Below, piece by piece: positions 39,694-47,708 of a DNA stretch of 56,244 bases. Position 1 is the stretch's first letter. Every line of letters starts with the position of its first letter. Position numbers and translations under genes: made by a program. The notes below the pieces were generated by a model, which was not told the origin of the DNA, made no database searches, and saw only the letters and a program-made list of their open reading frames with translations. Where the stretch lies: assembly GCA_017622135.1 (NCBI GenBank), contig JAGARR010000022.1, forward strand, positions 1-56,244, read 5' to 3'. The DNA comes from Spirochaetaceae bacterium (GTDB lineage: Bacteria; Spirochaetota; Spirochaetia; Treponematales; Treponemataceae).

Positions 39694-40740
39694 ATGAATA
39701 GAGGAATCGTGGCAGTGTTGCTGTGTCTTTTGTTCTGGTTGCCGACTGTTGGACTTTGGGCTGAGCATATAGATGAGCAGAATCTTGCGACACTTCAAGG
39801 ATATGAAGCATTCCGTGACGGAGACTGGGTGTCTGCCCTGTTCTTTTTGCGGAAGGCAGTGGGATATGGCGATGCCAGCCAGGAGGCCTGGTATTTGTTG
39901 ATACTGTCCGAGATGTATGGTCAGGAGTATGAGGCCGCTGCACAGGATTGCCTGCAGTACATGGAGTTATTTCCCGAAGGCAGTTTTTATCCCTTGGTAA
40001 AATACCAGTATGGCAAGTCCTTGTATTGTTCTGGCCAGTATCAGGAGGCTGTTTCCCAGTTCTCTGAATTCTGTCACACCTATCCTACCAGCGAATTCTA
40101 TCCCTCCGCAATTTTTTATATTGCGGAGTCATTTTTCGACGAGTACAACTATCCCACCGCAAAGTCCTTGTACCAGCGGCTGGTGGAGGAGTATCCTGCC
40201 GCAGACCGAGCCCCTGAGGCCCGTGACCGCCTGCTGCTGATTGCCCAGGCCGAGCGGGAGGAGAAACTGCTGTATCTGCTGCGGGTGACAGGCGAGGAGT
40301 ATCTTGCCGCCAAGGAGGACTATGAGAAGCAGCTTCGTAAGTACCAGTCGGAGGATTCCATGGGGCTTCAGGACCAGCTTTCGAAGAGCTTTTCAGATAT
40401 ACAGGTCATGAGGACTACAGTGGAGGAGCTTCAGGGACAAAATGCAGAGCAGGCGCGTCGCATTGCCCAGTTGGAGGAGGAGAACAAGTATCTCCAGGTT
40501 TCCGCCGAAGAGGCCCAGCGCCTGGCGACAGAGCTGACCGCTGCCGATATGACAGTACAAGATACAGATCCTTCCGGAATGGGTGGAGTGAATGCTGATG
40601 AAGCTATGCTGATGGAGCCTATTCAGGAGGAGGGCGCCATGGGGACTGTTACCCGTTACCCTGAGTTGGAGTCATTGTGGGCCAAGGCCGCCGAGCTCCA
40701 GAGGTTGCTGGAGGAGAAGTCTATCAGAGGGGAAAAATGA
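39694..40740 (+). CDS. Exported TPR/coiled-coil protein (YbgF/BamD-like layout)
   Basis: A 348-residue protein with a signal peptide (LLCLLFWLPTVGLWA, cleavage at about residue 23). TPR pairs follow (about 30-180; EAFRDGDWVSALFFLRKAVG, YPLVKYQYGKSLYCSGQYQE, IFYIAESFFDEYNYPTAKSL), in the spacing seen in YbgF and BamD proteins. A coiled coil (about 200-290) and an acidic tail follow. It is probably periplasmic. SD-like GGGGGAAGGG is upstream. It overlaps the next gene by 4 nt (ATGA). No precise role is assigned. Confidence 0.75.
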   Translation: MNRGIVAVLLCLLFWLPTVGLWAEHIDEQNLATLQGYEAFRDGDWVSALFFLRKAVGYGDASQEAWYLLILSEMYGQEYEAAAQDCLQYMELFPEGSFYPLVKYQYGKSLYCSGQYQEAVSQFSEFCHTYPTSEFYPSAIFYIAESFFDEYNYPTAKSLYQRLVEEYPAADRAPEARDRLLLIAQAEREEKLLYLLRVTGEEYLAAKEDYEKQLRKYQSEDSMGLQDQLSKSFSDIQVMRTTVEELQGQNAEQARRIAQLEEENKYLQVSAEEAQRLATELTAADMTVQDTDPSGMGGVNADEAMLMEPIQEEGAMGTVTRYPELESLWAKAAELQRLLEEKSIRGEK

Positions 40741-41813
40741 TGCGACATTTTAAGATAATTTCATCGCTGCTTGTTGTCTTTTCCATGACAGCTGCTGTTG
40801 TCGCCATCACGCTGGAAAAGCAGGTGGGGGATTTTCTTCTGCAGGTGTCGGACGATGGGGGTGCTTTCAATATAAAGCATAGTCCCGCATCATCCGGCTC
40901 CACAAACTTCTTTGTGCCCCATGATGATTTTGCCACCACGTATTTCAGTGTGATGCTTGATGATGCTATTTATCAGCTACGCCGCGGCTCCGTTTCCTCT
41001 ATCCGCCTGTTGGAGGAACAGAATGGAGCCGGCCTGCGACTGGGAATAAGGAACAAGCTGAACGTCAACATGAAATTCACCTTTGTGCCCCAGTTTTCAG
41101 GTGATGGGCAGGGGGCGGTGAAGGTGGAGATTGTGATGGAGAACATCTCCGCTGAAACTAGGGAGGTAGCGTTGAAGGGTGTTTTTGACACCCTTTTGGG
41201 CGAGAATTCCGGCGTTCATTTTGTAACTGCACGGTTTCCTTATGTCAGCACCGAGTCCAGCTTTCTGGACATGGAGGATCTGCAGTGGGTGCGTTCCTCC
41301 AACGGAAACGAGTCTGTCCAGTTCCTTTTTGACGGGAATGGAATCACCGCTCCCAGTATGGTGGCCTTGGCAAACAAGGACCTGTTGACGGGGGAGATTT
41401 GGAATCCTGCCATCAAGCCGGGACGAACCTTCAATACCGTGTTCTCCTACAATAACTCTGCCGTCTGCGCTTTGTGGGAGCCAATGGTTTTGACTCCTTC
41501 CACCTCAGGTACCATCACCTTCTACATCACCTTTGCGTCCAAGGCGAAGATTCCGCCCACCGCCCAGTTTCTGGGGTCCAAGGGGAGTCTTGTCAATGGA
41601 GATGATTATGACAAAATCACTTATACAGATGCCTCTGGAGTTGTGTATACCGTTGGTGACCTTACGGATACCATGCTGAACAGACGGTACATAGAAGACT
41701 TGCTGAACCGTATCAGGAAGCTGGAGGAAGATCCCGAGCAAATTGACAGGAATGAGCTGCTGCGTCTTAACGCCGAGCTGGATGCCATCCTGGAAAAAAT
41801 AAGGCGGCTGTAG
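40737..41813 (+). CDS. Exported beta-rich protein, function unknown
   Basis: About 358 residues. The ATG at 40737 overlaps the previous stop (ATGA), and the signal peptide FKIISSLLVVFSMTAAVVA follows at once; the longer upstream frame is not supported. The mature part is beta-strand rich (about 25-290) without a family I recognise, for example FATTYFSVMLDDAIYQLRRG and VKVEIVMENISAETREVALK. The last 50 residues form a charged helix (RRYIEDLLNRIRKLEEDPEQ). It is likely periplasmic and co-translated with the TPR protein before it; a third protein follows after 3 bp. Confidence 0.7.
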   Translation: MMRHFKIISSLLVVFSMTAAVVAITLEKQVGDFLLQVSDDGGAFNIKHSPASSGSTNFFVPHDDFATTYFSVMLDDAIYQLRRGSVSSIRLLEEQNGAGLRLGIRNKLNVNMKFTFVPQFSGDGQGAVKVEIVMENISAETREVALKGVFDTLLGENSGVHFVTARFPYVSTESSFLDMEDLQWVRSSNGNESVQFLFDGNGITAPSMVALANKDLLTGEIWNPAIKPGRTFNTVFSYNNSAVCALWEPMVLTPSTSGTITFYITFASKAKIPPTAQFLGSKGSLVNGDDYDKITYTDASGVVYTVGDLTDTMLNRRYIEDLLNRIRKLEEDPEQIDRNELLRLNAELDAILEKIRRL

Positions 41814-41816
41814 TCT

Positions 41817-42926
41817 ATGCCCAAGTCAACTGGACTTCTCAAGACAGCCTGTCGGCTTCTTCGTGCCAGGAAATTTTTCAAGGTCATCACCCTACTGGAG
41901 CCTCATGAGGACGATTATCGGTATAGTGTTGACTTTTACTATTATCTGGGGACAGCTTGCCTGTATCAGGACGATAGGGCTGGAGCCAAGAGTTATTTTG
42001 ATGCTGCAAGGAAAATCACTGTTTCTGATTCCAGGGTGATTCTTGCCCAGGCTGCCCTTTTTCTGCGACGGGGAGAGATTGATACTGCGGTGGGTTATTA
42101 CCTTGATGTTCTGGACAGGAATCCAAAGAATCGTCTGGCACAGCAGGCCTTGACCATGATAAAGGCGAAGTCAAAGAGTTCTGAGCTCCTGTCTGAGTTC
42201 GTCACTTCACGTGGTATCAGGAAGTTTTATCCGCCGCTGGGAATGCATCCTGCCTTGAAGGTGCTGCTAGCAATGCTACTGGTGATAGTCATGGGCTATT
42301 CTGGATTTTACTTTGCCAAGCTGCAGCGGGCCCTCAATCCTGTCCAGCCACGGGCAGACTTGTCGGCCTTCGTGCTTTCCGTGGACCAGAGGAACAACGC
42401 CCTGCAGGAGGATTTGTCGGGGGGTACCTACCGCTACATCCTTACCGCCCGTCAGGTGAACGAGGCCTACGATGCCGCCCGGAATTTGTTCCAGCAGCAT
42501 CGGGACAATGCCGCCCAGATCGAGATCAATAGGATTCTCCATTCCAACGCCTCCAAGGCCATCCAACAAAATGCCCGGATGCTGATGCAGTATATGAAGG
42601 AGCCTACCTTCGATTCCTTTACCGACAACATCCCGTACCTGGATGTGGCCAAGGATCCCTATCTCTATATGGACTGCTGGGTTGTGTGGCGGGGACGCAT
42701 TACCAACGCCCAGTCCAGCCACGATGGCTTCACCTGTGACCTGCTGGTGGGCTATGAGAACCTGCTGCGGGTGGAGGGACTGGTTCCCCTTGTCTTTGAA
42801 CAGGCCATGGAGATAGACGGAACCCTGCCCCTGCAGGTGCTAGGGCAGATTGGTGTCCGGGAGGACGGCAAGCTCTATGTGCGGGGCAAGTCCATCTATC
42901 AGCCCCGGGACGGCAGCAGCTTTTAG
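41817..42926 (+). CDS. TPR protein with one membrane helix, upstream of recA
   Basis: The 369-residue product has a cytoplasmic TPR domain (about 15-110; YYYLGTACLYQDDRAGAKSY), a membrane helix (about 147-165, VLLAMLLVIVMGYSGFYFA) and a periplasmic part of ~200 residues with a helical half and a beta-rich end (MDCWVVWRGRITNAQ, DLLVGYENLLRVEGLVP). No known function. It begins 3 bp after the preceding gene, in one operon of exported proteins. A nested inverted repeat separates it from recA. Confidence 0.72.
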   Translation: MPKSTGLLKTACRLLRARKFFKVITLLEPHEDDYRYSVDFYYYLGTACLYQDDRAGAKSYFDAARKITVSDSRVILAQAALFLRRGEIDTAVGYYLDVLDRNPKNRLAQQALTMIKAKSKSSELLSEFVTSRGIRKFYPPLGMHPALKVLLAMLLVIVMGYSGFYFAKLQRALNPVQPRADLSAFVLSVDQRNNALQEDLSGGTYRYILTARQVNEAYDAARNLFQQHRDNAAQIEINRILHSNASKAIQQNARMLMQYMKEPTFDSFTDNIPYLDVAKDPYLYMDCWVVWRGRITNAQSSHDGFTCDLLVGYENLLRVEGLVPLVFEQAMEIDGTLPLQVLGQIGVREDGKLYVRGKSIYQPRDGSSF

Positions 42927-42932
42927 GTCTGG

Positions 42933-42999
42933 TTTCGAGACAAAATCCATTTTTTCTGTTGATTTTAAATCAATAAAAAATCATAATTTTTTCTCGAAA
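42933..42999. repeat. 67-bp nested inverted repeat between the TPR gene and recA
   Basis: Outer arms TTTCGAGA (42933) and TCTCGAAA (42992), then AAAAT with AATTTT, then ATTTTTT with AAAAAAT, then an inner near-perfect palindrome TTGATTT-T-AAATCAA (42959-42973). It could end the upstream transcript, act as a recA leader hairpin, or form a cruciform. There is no following T run on the plus strand. Confidence 0.75.
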
Positions 43000-43053
43000 A
43001 ATGCACGAAAACCCATGGATTACACCTATAATTAATACGGGAGGAAATGAAAG

Positions 43054-44292
43054 GTGGCAAAAATGTCAATGGAAATGAATGTGCCGGCAGACATGTCGGA
43101 GAAGATGAAGGCTTTGGAGGCTGCCCGTCTCCAGATTGAGAAGCAGTTTGGCTCAGGTTCCCTGATGAAGCTGGGGACCAGCACCGATGCCTCCGGGGTG
43201 GAGGTTGTTCCCTCTGGCTCTATTCTTTTGGATGAGGCCCTTGGTGTGGGTGGTTATCCTAAGGGGCGAATTATCGAGATGTATGGCCCGGAATCCTCTG
43301 GTAAGACGACACTGGCCCTTCATGCCATTGCCGAGGCCCAGAAGATGGGGGGCATCGCCGCCTTCATCGATGCAGAGCACGCCCTTGATCCCGTCTATGC
43401 GAAGAATCTTGGTGTAAACATCGATGAGCTGTGGGTTTCCCAGCCGGATACCGGCGAGCAGGCTCTGGAGATTGCCGAGAGCCTGGTGCGTTCCGGTGCC
43501 GTGGACATCATCGTGGTGGACTCCGTGGCTGCCTTGACTCCCCAGGCGGAAATCGAGGGTGACATGGGAGACTCCCACATGGGACTCCAGGCCCGACTCA
43601 TGAGCCAGGCTCTGCGTAAGCTCACCGCCATCATCGGAAAGTCAAAGTGCATCCTGGTGTTCATCAACCAGATCCGCATGAAGATTGGCGTCATGTTCGG
43701 CAACCCTGAGACCACCACCGGTGGCAACGCCCTGAAGTTCTATTCCTCCATCCGTTTGGAAATCCGCCGCATTGAGTCCATCGATGCCAAGGGGGCCGAG
43801 GATGCGGTGGGAAATCGTGTGCGGGTGAAGATTGTAAAGAACAAGGTGGCGCCCCCCTTCCGCAAGGTGGAGCTGGACATTTACTTTGGTAAGGGTGTCT
43901 CCGCCATGTCCAGCCTGTTGGACGGTGCGGTTAAGTATGGTCTCATCGACAAGAAGGGTGCCTGGTACACCACCGAGACGGAGAAGGTGGGGCAGGGTAG
44001 GGAGAATGCCCTGATGTTCCTGGAGCAGAATCCGGACTTCACCAAGGATATCGAAATCAAGCTTCGGGAGAAGATGTTTCCCGGTCAGGTGCTGAAGAAC
44101 AAGGACGAGAAGGAGTCCAAGGGCAAGGCTGGCGCAGGAAAGGTAGCTGGTACCGCCAGTGGCAAGGCTGCCGCCGAAGGTGCCGCCCCCTCCTCTGGAG
44201 TCGCAGTTGGCTCTGATGCCACTGGTACGGCAAGTGCCACCGCCGCCGGTGGGGCTGGTTCCGTTCCTCCCATTCCCGATGAGTTGTTCTAA
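43054..44292 (+). CDS. recA: Recombinase RecA
   Basis: RecA forms filaments on single-stranded DNA and drives strand exchange. The 412-residue product has Walker [16 protein letters not shown] (about 66-80), [13 protein letters not shown], Walker [19 protein letters not shown], the L2 [20 protein letters not shown] region and [19 protein letters not shown]. The C-terminal ~60 residues are a low-complexity Lys/Gly/Ala linker ending PPIPDELF, longer than in E. coli. Starts with GTG 43054, GGAGG 9 nt upstream; ATG 43063 is an alternative. A TATAAT at 43027-43032 has only a weak -35. No LexA-type box was identified. First of the recA-folK-scpA-scpB-rluB-cmk-rpsA run. Confidence 0.96.
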   Translation: MAKMSMEMNVPADMSEKMKALEAARLQIEKQFGSGSLMKLGTSTDASGVEVVPSGSILLDEALGVGGYPKGRIIEMYGPESSGKTTLALHAIAEAQKMGGIAAFIDAEHALDPVYAKNLGVNIDELWVSQPDTGEQALEIAESLVRSGAVDIIVVDSVAALTPQAEIEGDMGDSHMGLQARLMSQALRKLTAIIGKSKCILVFINQIRMKIGVMFGNPETTTGGNALKFYSSIRLEIRRIESIDAKGAEDAVGNRVRVKIVKNKVAPPFRKVELDIYFGKGVSAMSSLLDGAVKYGLIDKKGAWYTTETEKVGQGRENALMFLEQNPDFTKDIEIKLREKMFPGQVLKNKDEKESKGKAGAGKVAGTASGKAAAEGAAPSSGVAVGSDATGTASATAAGGAGSVPPIPDELF

Positions 44293-44314
44293 TCCCAATG
44301 ACTCGGCCGGTGGC

Positions 44315-44911
44315 ATGGCTTTGGGCGGGGCTGCTGAGGTGGTGGTGCTGGGGCTGGGAACCAACCGCAGCTACGGGGGGATGACCTGCCCTCAGCTGCT
44401 GGAGTCAGCCTGCCAGTTGCTTTCCCGACGGGTGGAAGGACTGGTGCGTTCCAGTCTCTACCGCACGGCACCCATGTACTACCATGATCAGGAGGATTTC
44501 TGGAACATGGTGGTGGCAGGCCGTTTTTCCGGTAGTCCCCGCCAGCTGCTGGAATTCATCCATCAGGTGGAGACCCAGCTGGGCCGAGACAGGGCCAAGG
44601 AGTTCTCCAACGGTCCGCGGTCGCTGGATGTAGATATCGAACTCTTTGGTTACCACCGTGTCTCGGAGCCGGACCTGGTGATTCCCCATCCCAGGCTGCA
44701 GGAGCGGGCCTTCGTTCTGATGCCCATGCTTGAAGTTTTTTCCCAGAATGCCGATTTAAGTATTGACAAGTCTTTTTACAGTGAATGTCTGGCTTCCCTT
44801 TCCCATCAGGAGATTGAGAGACTGCCAGAGGATTCCGGCTTGTGGGAGGAAAACAATGAATCAGACGGTATCGGCAGCGGAATTGGTGCTGGAGGCCCAG
44901 CAGAAAGCTAG
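44315..44911 (+). CDS. folK: 2-amino-4-hydroxy-6-hydroxymethyldihydropteridine pyrophosphokinase
   Basis: HPPK transfers pyrophosphate from ATP to 6-hydroxymethyl-7,8-dihydropterin in folate synthesis. About 198 residues show VVVLGLGTNRSYGG, SSLYRTAPMYYHDQEDFWN, the substrate-binding RDRAKEFSNGPRSLDVDIEL and IPHPRLQERAFVL, which is near complete for the family. The start is uncertain: ATG 44315 lies 23 bp after recA; ATG 44279 would overlap recA by 14 bp. The 3' end overlaps scpA by 56 bp, an unusually long overlap, and adds a tail (about 40 residues) beyond the normal HPPK fold. Confidence 0.9.
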   Translation: MALGGAAEVVVLGLGTNRSYGGMTCPQLLESACQLLSRRVEGLVRSSLYRTAPMYYHDQEDFWNMVVAGRFSGSPRQLLEFIHQVETQLGRDRAKEFSNGPRSLDVDIELFGYHRVSEPDLVIPHPRLQERAFVLMPMLEVFSQNADLSIDKSFYSECLASLSHQEIERLPEDSGLWEENNESDGIGSGIGAGGPAES

Positions 44912-45638
44912 TGACGGCAGGAATTTCTCACTTGATGAATTTGACGGGCCACTGGATGTATTACTGTTTCTCATCAAGAAGAACGAGGTGAACATCTACG
45001 ACATCCCTATTGGCCAGATTACGGAGCAATTTCTTGAGTATCTTGATTTTGCTGTCACGACAGACCTGGAGAATCTGACGGACTTCTATTCCATGGCCTC
45101 GGATCTGATATACATCAAGTCCCGGATGCTGCTGCCGGTGGAGATTTCCTTCGGTGAGGACGAGCTGGAGGATCCCCGTCAGGAGCTGGTGGAAAAGCTC
45201 ATCGAGTACCAGAAGTTCAAGAAGCTTTCTTCCCTCATGGAGGAGAAGGAGGACGAGGCGGATTGGAGCTTCGAGCGGAAGAAGATTCAGCGGGTGCTGC
45301 CCTTTGAGGAGGATAACCTGTGGGAAAAGCTGGACACCTGGGATTTGCTGCAGGACATGCAGAAGATTTTCAAGAGCTTGGTGTCCTCCTACTCCTCGGA
45401 GAAGATTTTGGACATGTACGAGGAGATTTCCGTCAATGAGAAGATTACCCTGATGCACGAGTTCCTGGACGAGCGGGGAGAGTGCTTCTTTACCGATCTC
45501 ATTACTCGGAAAGGAAATGTCCTTGACGTGGTGTGTGCCTTTATGGCGATTCTGGAGGCGGTGAAGTTCAAGGTGGCCTGCATCTACCAGAACAGGATGT
45601 TCGGGGACATAAAGATCTGCCCCTATAAGGCAGCGTAA
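44856..45638 (+). CDS. scpA: Segregation and condensation protein A
   Basis: ScpA is the kleisin that bridges the SMC dimer heads and works with ScpB in chromosome compaction. The 260-residue product has an N-terminal FDGPLDVLLFLIKKNEVNIY, an IGQITEQFLEYLDF helix, the ASDLIYIKSRMLLPVE segment, an acidic linker and a C-terminal winged-helix (FTDLITRKGNVLDVVCAFMA). ATG 44856 has GGGAGG 7 nt upstream and lies within the folK 3' end. The scpB gene follows after 19 bp. Confidence 0.93.
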   Translation: MNQTVSAAELVLEAQQKASDGRNFSLDEFDGPLDVLLFLIKKNEVNIYDIPIGQITEQFLEYLDFAVTTDLENLTDFYSMASDLIYIKSRMLLPVEISFGEDELEDPRQELVEKLIEYQKFKKLSSLMEEKEDEADWSFERKKIQRVLPFEEDNLWEKLDTWDLLQDMQKIFKSLVSSYSSEKILDMYEEISVNEKITLMHEFLDERGECFFTDLITRKGNVLDVVCAFMAILEAVKFKVACIYQNRMFGDIKICPYKAA

Positions 45639-45657
45639 AATCTACAAGGAGTTTGCA

Positions 45658-46209
45658 TTGGATACAGAACCTACCTTGAATAAGGAGACCGCCCTCGTGG
45701 AGGCCATCCTGTTCTTGGAGTCGGAGCCCCAGAGCCAGCAGAATCTGGCCAGAATCTCCGATTTGTCCGAGGACGTGGTGCAGATTGCCCTGGAGCGGCT
45801 GAGGGAAAAATATGTGGCGGAGGATTCTGGCATCGAGCTGGTGCAGATTTCCGGCGGCTGGTCCCTGACGCCTAAGAAGGACCTGTGGAATTTTTTGAAG
45901 GAGCGGTATGGCAAGAAGAGCGAGGGCAAGCTTTCCAAGGCTGCCATGGAGACCCTTGCCATCATCGCCTATTCCCAACCCATAACCAGGGCGGAAATCG
46001 AGGCCCTCCGTGGAGTCTCCGCCGACAACATGATTCGCATCCTCGTGGAGCGGAATCTCATCAAGGAGGTGGGAAAGAAGGATGTGCCGGGAAAGCCCGT
46101 GCAGTTCGGTACCACCAAGGACTTCCTCCAGCTGTTCAGGCTCAACAGTATCGCTGACCTGCCCCGGCTGGATGAAACTGAAAGCGAGAGGTTTGAGCTT
46201 GCCCGATAA
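45658..46209 (+). CDS. scpB: Segregation and condensation protein B
   Basis: ScpB is a dimeric double winged-helix partner of ScpA-SMC. The 183-residue product shows LVEAILFLESEPQSQQNLA, ALERLREKYVAEDSGIELVQ, the core AMETLAIIAYSQPITRAEIE and RGVSADNMIRILVERNLIKE, and FGTTKDFLQLFRLNSIADLP. It starts with TTG 45658 after AAGGAG. Its end overlaps the rluB start by ~11 bp. Confidence 0.93.
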   Translation: MDTEPTLNKETALVEAILFLESEPQSQQNLARISDLSEDVVQIALERLREKYVAEDSGIELVQISGGWSLTPKKDLWNFLKERYGKKSEGKLSKAAMETLAIIAYSQPITRAEIEALRGVSADNMIRILVERNLIKEVGKKDVPGKPVQFGTTKDFLQLFRLNSIADLPRLDETESERFELAR

Positions 46210-47005
46210 TTCCGCATCCCGCTTTGTAAAGAAGGCTGCCGCTTCCGCTGTTGAGCCAGTCTCCAAGTCCTCCGACGGCAGCGCGCAGGAGAAGGGCCAG
46301 CGGCTCCAGGTCTTCCTTGCTCACGGTGGCATTGCCAGCCGTCGTGCCTGCGAGGAGCTTATTGCCGCCGGGCGAGTCACTGTCAACGGTCAGGTGGTGA
46401 CTGCCCCCGGTACCAAGGTTTTTCCCGGAGACCAGGTGCTCTTTGACGGAAAACCTGTGGTGGCGGAGGAGAAGAAGCGGTACATCCTTTTGAACAAGCC
46501 TGCTGGCTACGTCTGTTCCCTGTCCGACGAGAAGGGCCGCTCCACCGCCGCCGACCTGCTGGCCCCCCACTTTTCCGAGCGACTGTATAACGTTGGCCGT
46601 CTGGACATGTTCTCCCAGGGGCTGGTGCTTTTCACCAACGACGGCGACTTTGCCGCCACCGTGTCCCACCCCTCCTCGCAAATCGAGAAGGAGTACGTGG
46701 TGGATGCTATGTCTCCCATCCCCCAGGATTTGGTGGACAAATTCTGCCGTGGCATTAGGATAGAGGGTGTCTTCTACCGCTGCCTGGAGGCTCGCCTGGT
46801 TCATCCCCGGCGGCTCATTGTCGTTCTTATTGAGGGGAAGAACCGGGAAATCCGTCGTGTATTCCAGCACTTCGATGTTTCCATCCGCCGCCTCACCCGG
46901 GTTCGCATCGGCAACCTGAACATGGATGCCCTGCCGGAGGGGGGCTTCCGGGAGCTGGTTCCATCCCAGGTGGCGGATCTCATTGCATTGTGCGGCAAGG
47001 ATTAG
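46199..47005 (+). CDS. rluB: rRNA pseudouridine synthase (RluB/RsuA family)
   Basis: Converts a uridine of ribosomal RNA to pseudouridine. About 268 residues: a basic N-terminal tail, an S4 RNA-binding domain (LQVFLAHGGIASRRACEELI, AGRVTVNG), then the RsuA-type catalytic core with ILLNKPAGYVCSLSDEKGR, the catalytic Asp in NVGRLDMFSQGLVLFTNDGD, LEARLVHPRRLIVVLIEGKN and REIRRVFQHFDVSIRRLTRV. The TTG at 46199 is favoured (GAGAGG 6 nt upstream); ATG 46172 is also in frame. Whether the target is 23S (RluB-like) or 16S (RsuA-like) RNA is inferred only. Confidence 0.88.
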   Translation: MPDNSASRFVKKAAASAVEPVSKSSDGSAQEKGQRLQVFLAHGGIASRRACEELIAAGRVTVNGQVVTAPGTKVFPGDQVLFDGKPVVAEEKKRYILLNKPAGYVCSLSDEKGRSTAADLLAPHFSERLYNVGRLDMFSQGLVLFTNDGDFAATVSHPSSQIEKEYVVDAMSPIPQDLVDKFCRGIRIEGVFYRCLEARLVHPRRLIVVLIEGKNREIRRVFQHFDVSIRRLTRVRIGNLNMDALPEGGFRELVPSQVADLIALCGKD

Positions 47006-47066
47006 ATTCATCAAGCTTCATATATAATTGGATTTATCTCCAGATTTAACCACTAAGGAGGCCATC

Positions 47067-47699
47067 ATGGTTGTGGCAATAGACGGGCCTGCCGGATGCG
47101 GCAAGAGTACTGTGGCAAAGATTATTGCAGACAGGTTGAACATCACCTTCCTGAATTCCGGCAGCTTTTATCGAGGTATCACTCTGAGTCTGCTGCGCTC
47201 AGGTCAGGATATCAGTGACCAAGAGGCTGTCATCCAGCTGGCCCGGTCCCTGGATATCGACTATGTGGATTCACGGCTGGTCATCAATGGCGAGGACGTG
47301 GAAGACCAACTGCACACCGACCAGGTGGATGCCCACACGGCCCAGGTATCCTCAATCATCCCTCTGCGCCACATTGTCAACGAGAAGATCCGCCACATCA
47401 CCAAGTCCCTGAGCATTGTCTGTGAGGGCCGCGACATGACCACCGTGGTGTTTCCCGACGCAGAGCACAAGTTCTACCTTGATGCCTCCATAGAGGTTCA
47501 GGCCCGCCGTCGCTTCAACCAGGGAGTCAGCAAGCTCTCCTTGGAGGAAATCAAGGAGACCATCCGCCAGCGTGATGAAATAGACAAGGCAAAAGCTGAA
47601 GGAGCCTTGAAAATTGCCCCCGACGCAACATATATTGATACATCGGACTTGACGATTGAACAGGTTTGTGAGATAATAATCCGTAAAATTCACGATTAA
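47067..47699 (+). CDS. cmk: Cytidylate kinase
   Basis: Phosphorylates CMP and dCMP to the diphosphates. The 210-residue product has P-loop IDGPAGCGKSTVAK, LNSGSFYRGITLSLL, a VCEGRDMTTVVFPDAEHKFY core and an RQRDEIDKAKAEGALKIAPD lid segment. Slightly shorter than the E. coli enzyme. AAGGAGG precedes the ATG by 6 nt. A TATAAT at 47023-47028 may be a -10 but its -35 is poor. The rpsA gene follows after 9 bp, the same cmk-rpsA order as in many bacteria. Confidence 0.95.
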   Translation: MVVAIDGPAGCGKSTVAKIIADRLNITFLNSGSFYRGITLSLLRSGQDISDQEAVIQLARSLDIDYVDSRLVINGEDVEDQLHTDQVDAHTAQVSSIIPLRHIVNEKIRHITKSLSIVCEGRDMTTVVFPDAEHKFYLDASIEVQARRRFNQGVSKLSLEEIKETIRQRDEIDKAKAEGALKIAPDATYIDTSDLTIEQVCEIIIRKIHD

Positions 47700-47708
47700 G
47701 GGTTTGTT

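Noticed and set aside
42927..43053. LexA/SOS box before recA.
   Set aside because: The palindromic pieces (TTTCGAGA/TCTCGAAA) are 51 bp apart and do not match known LexA boxes; I treat them as part of the nested repeat.
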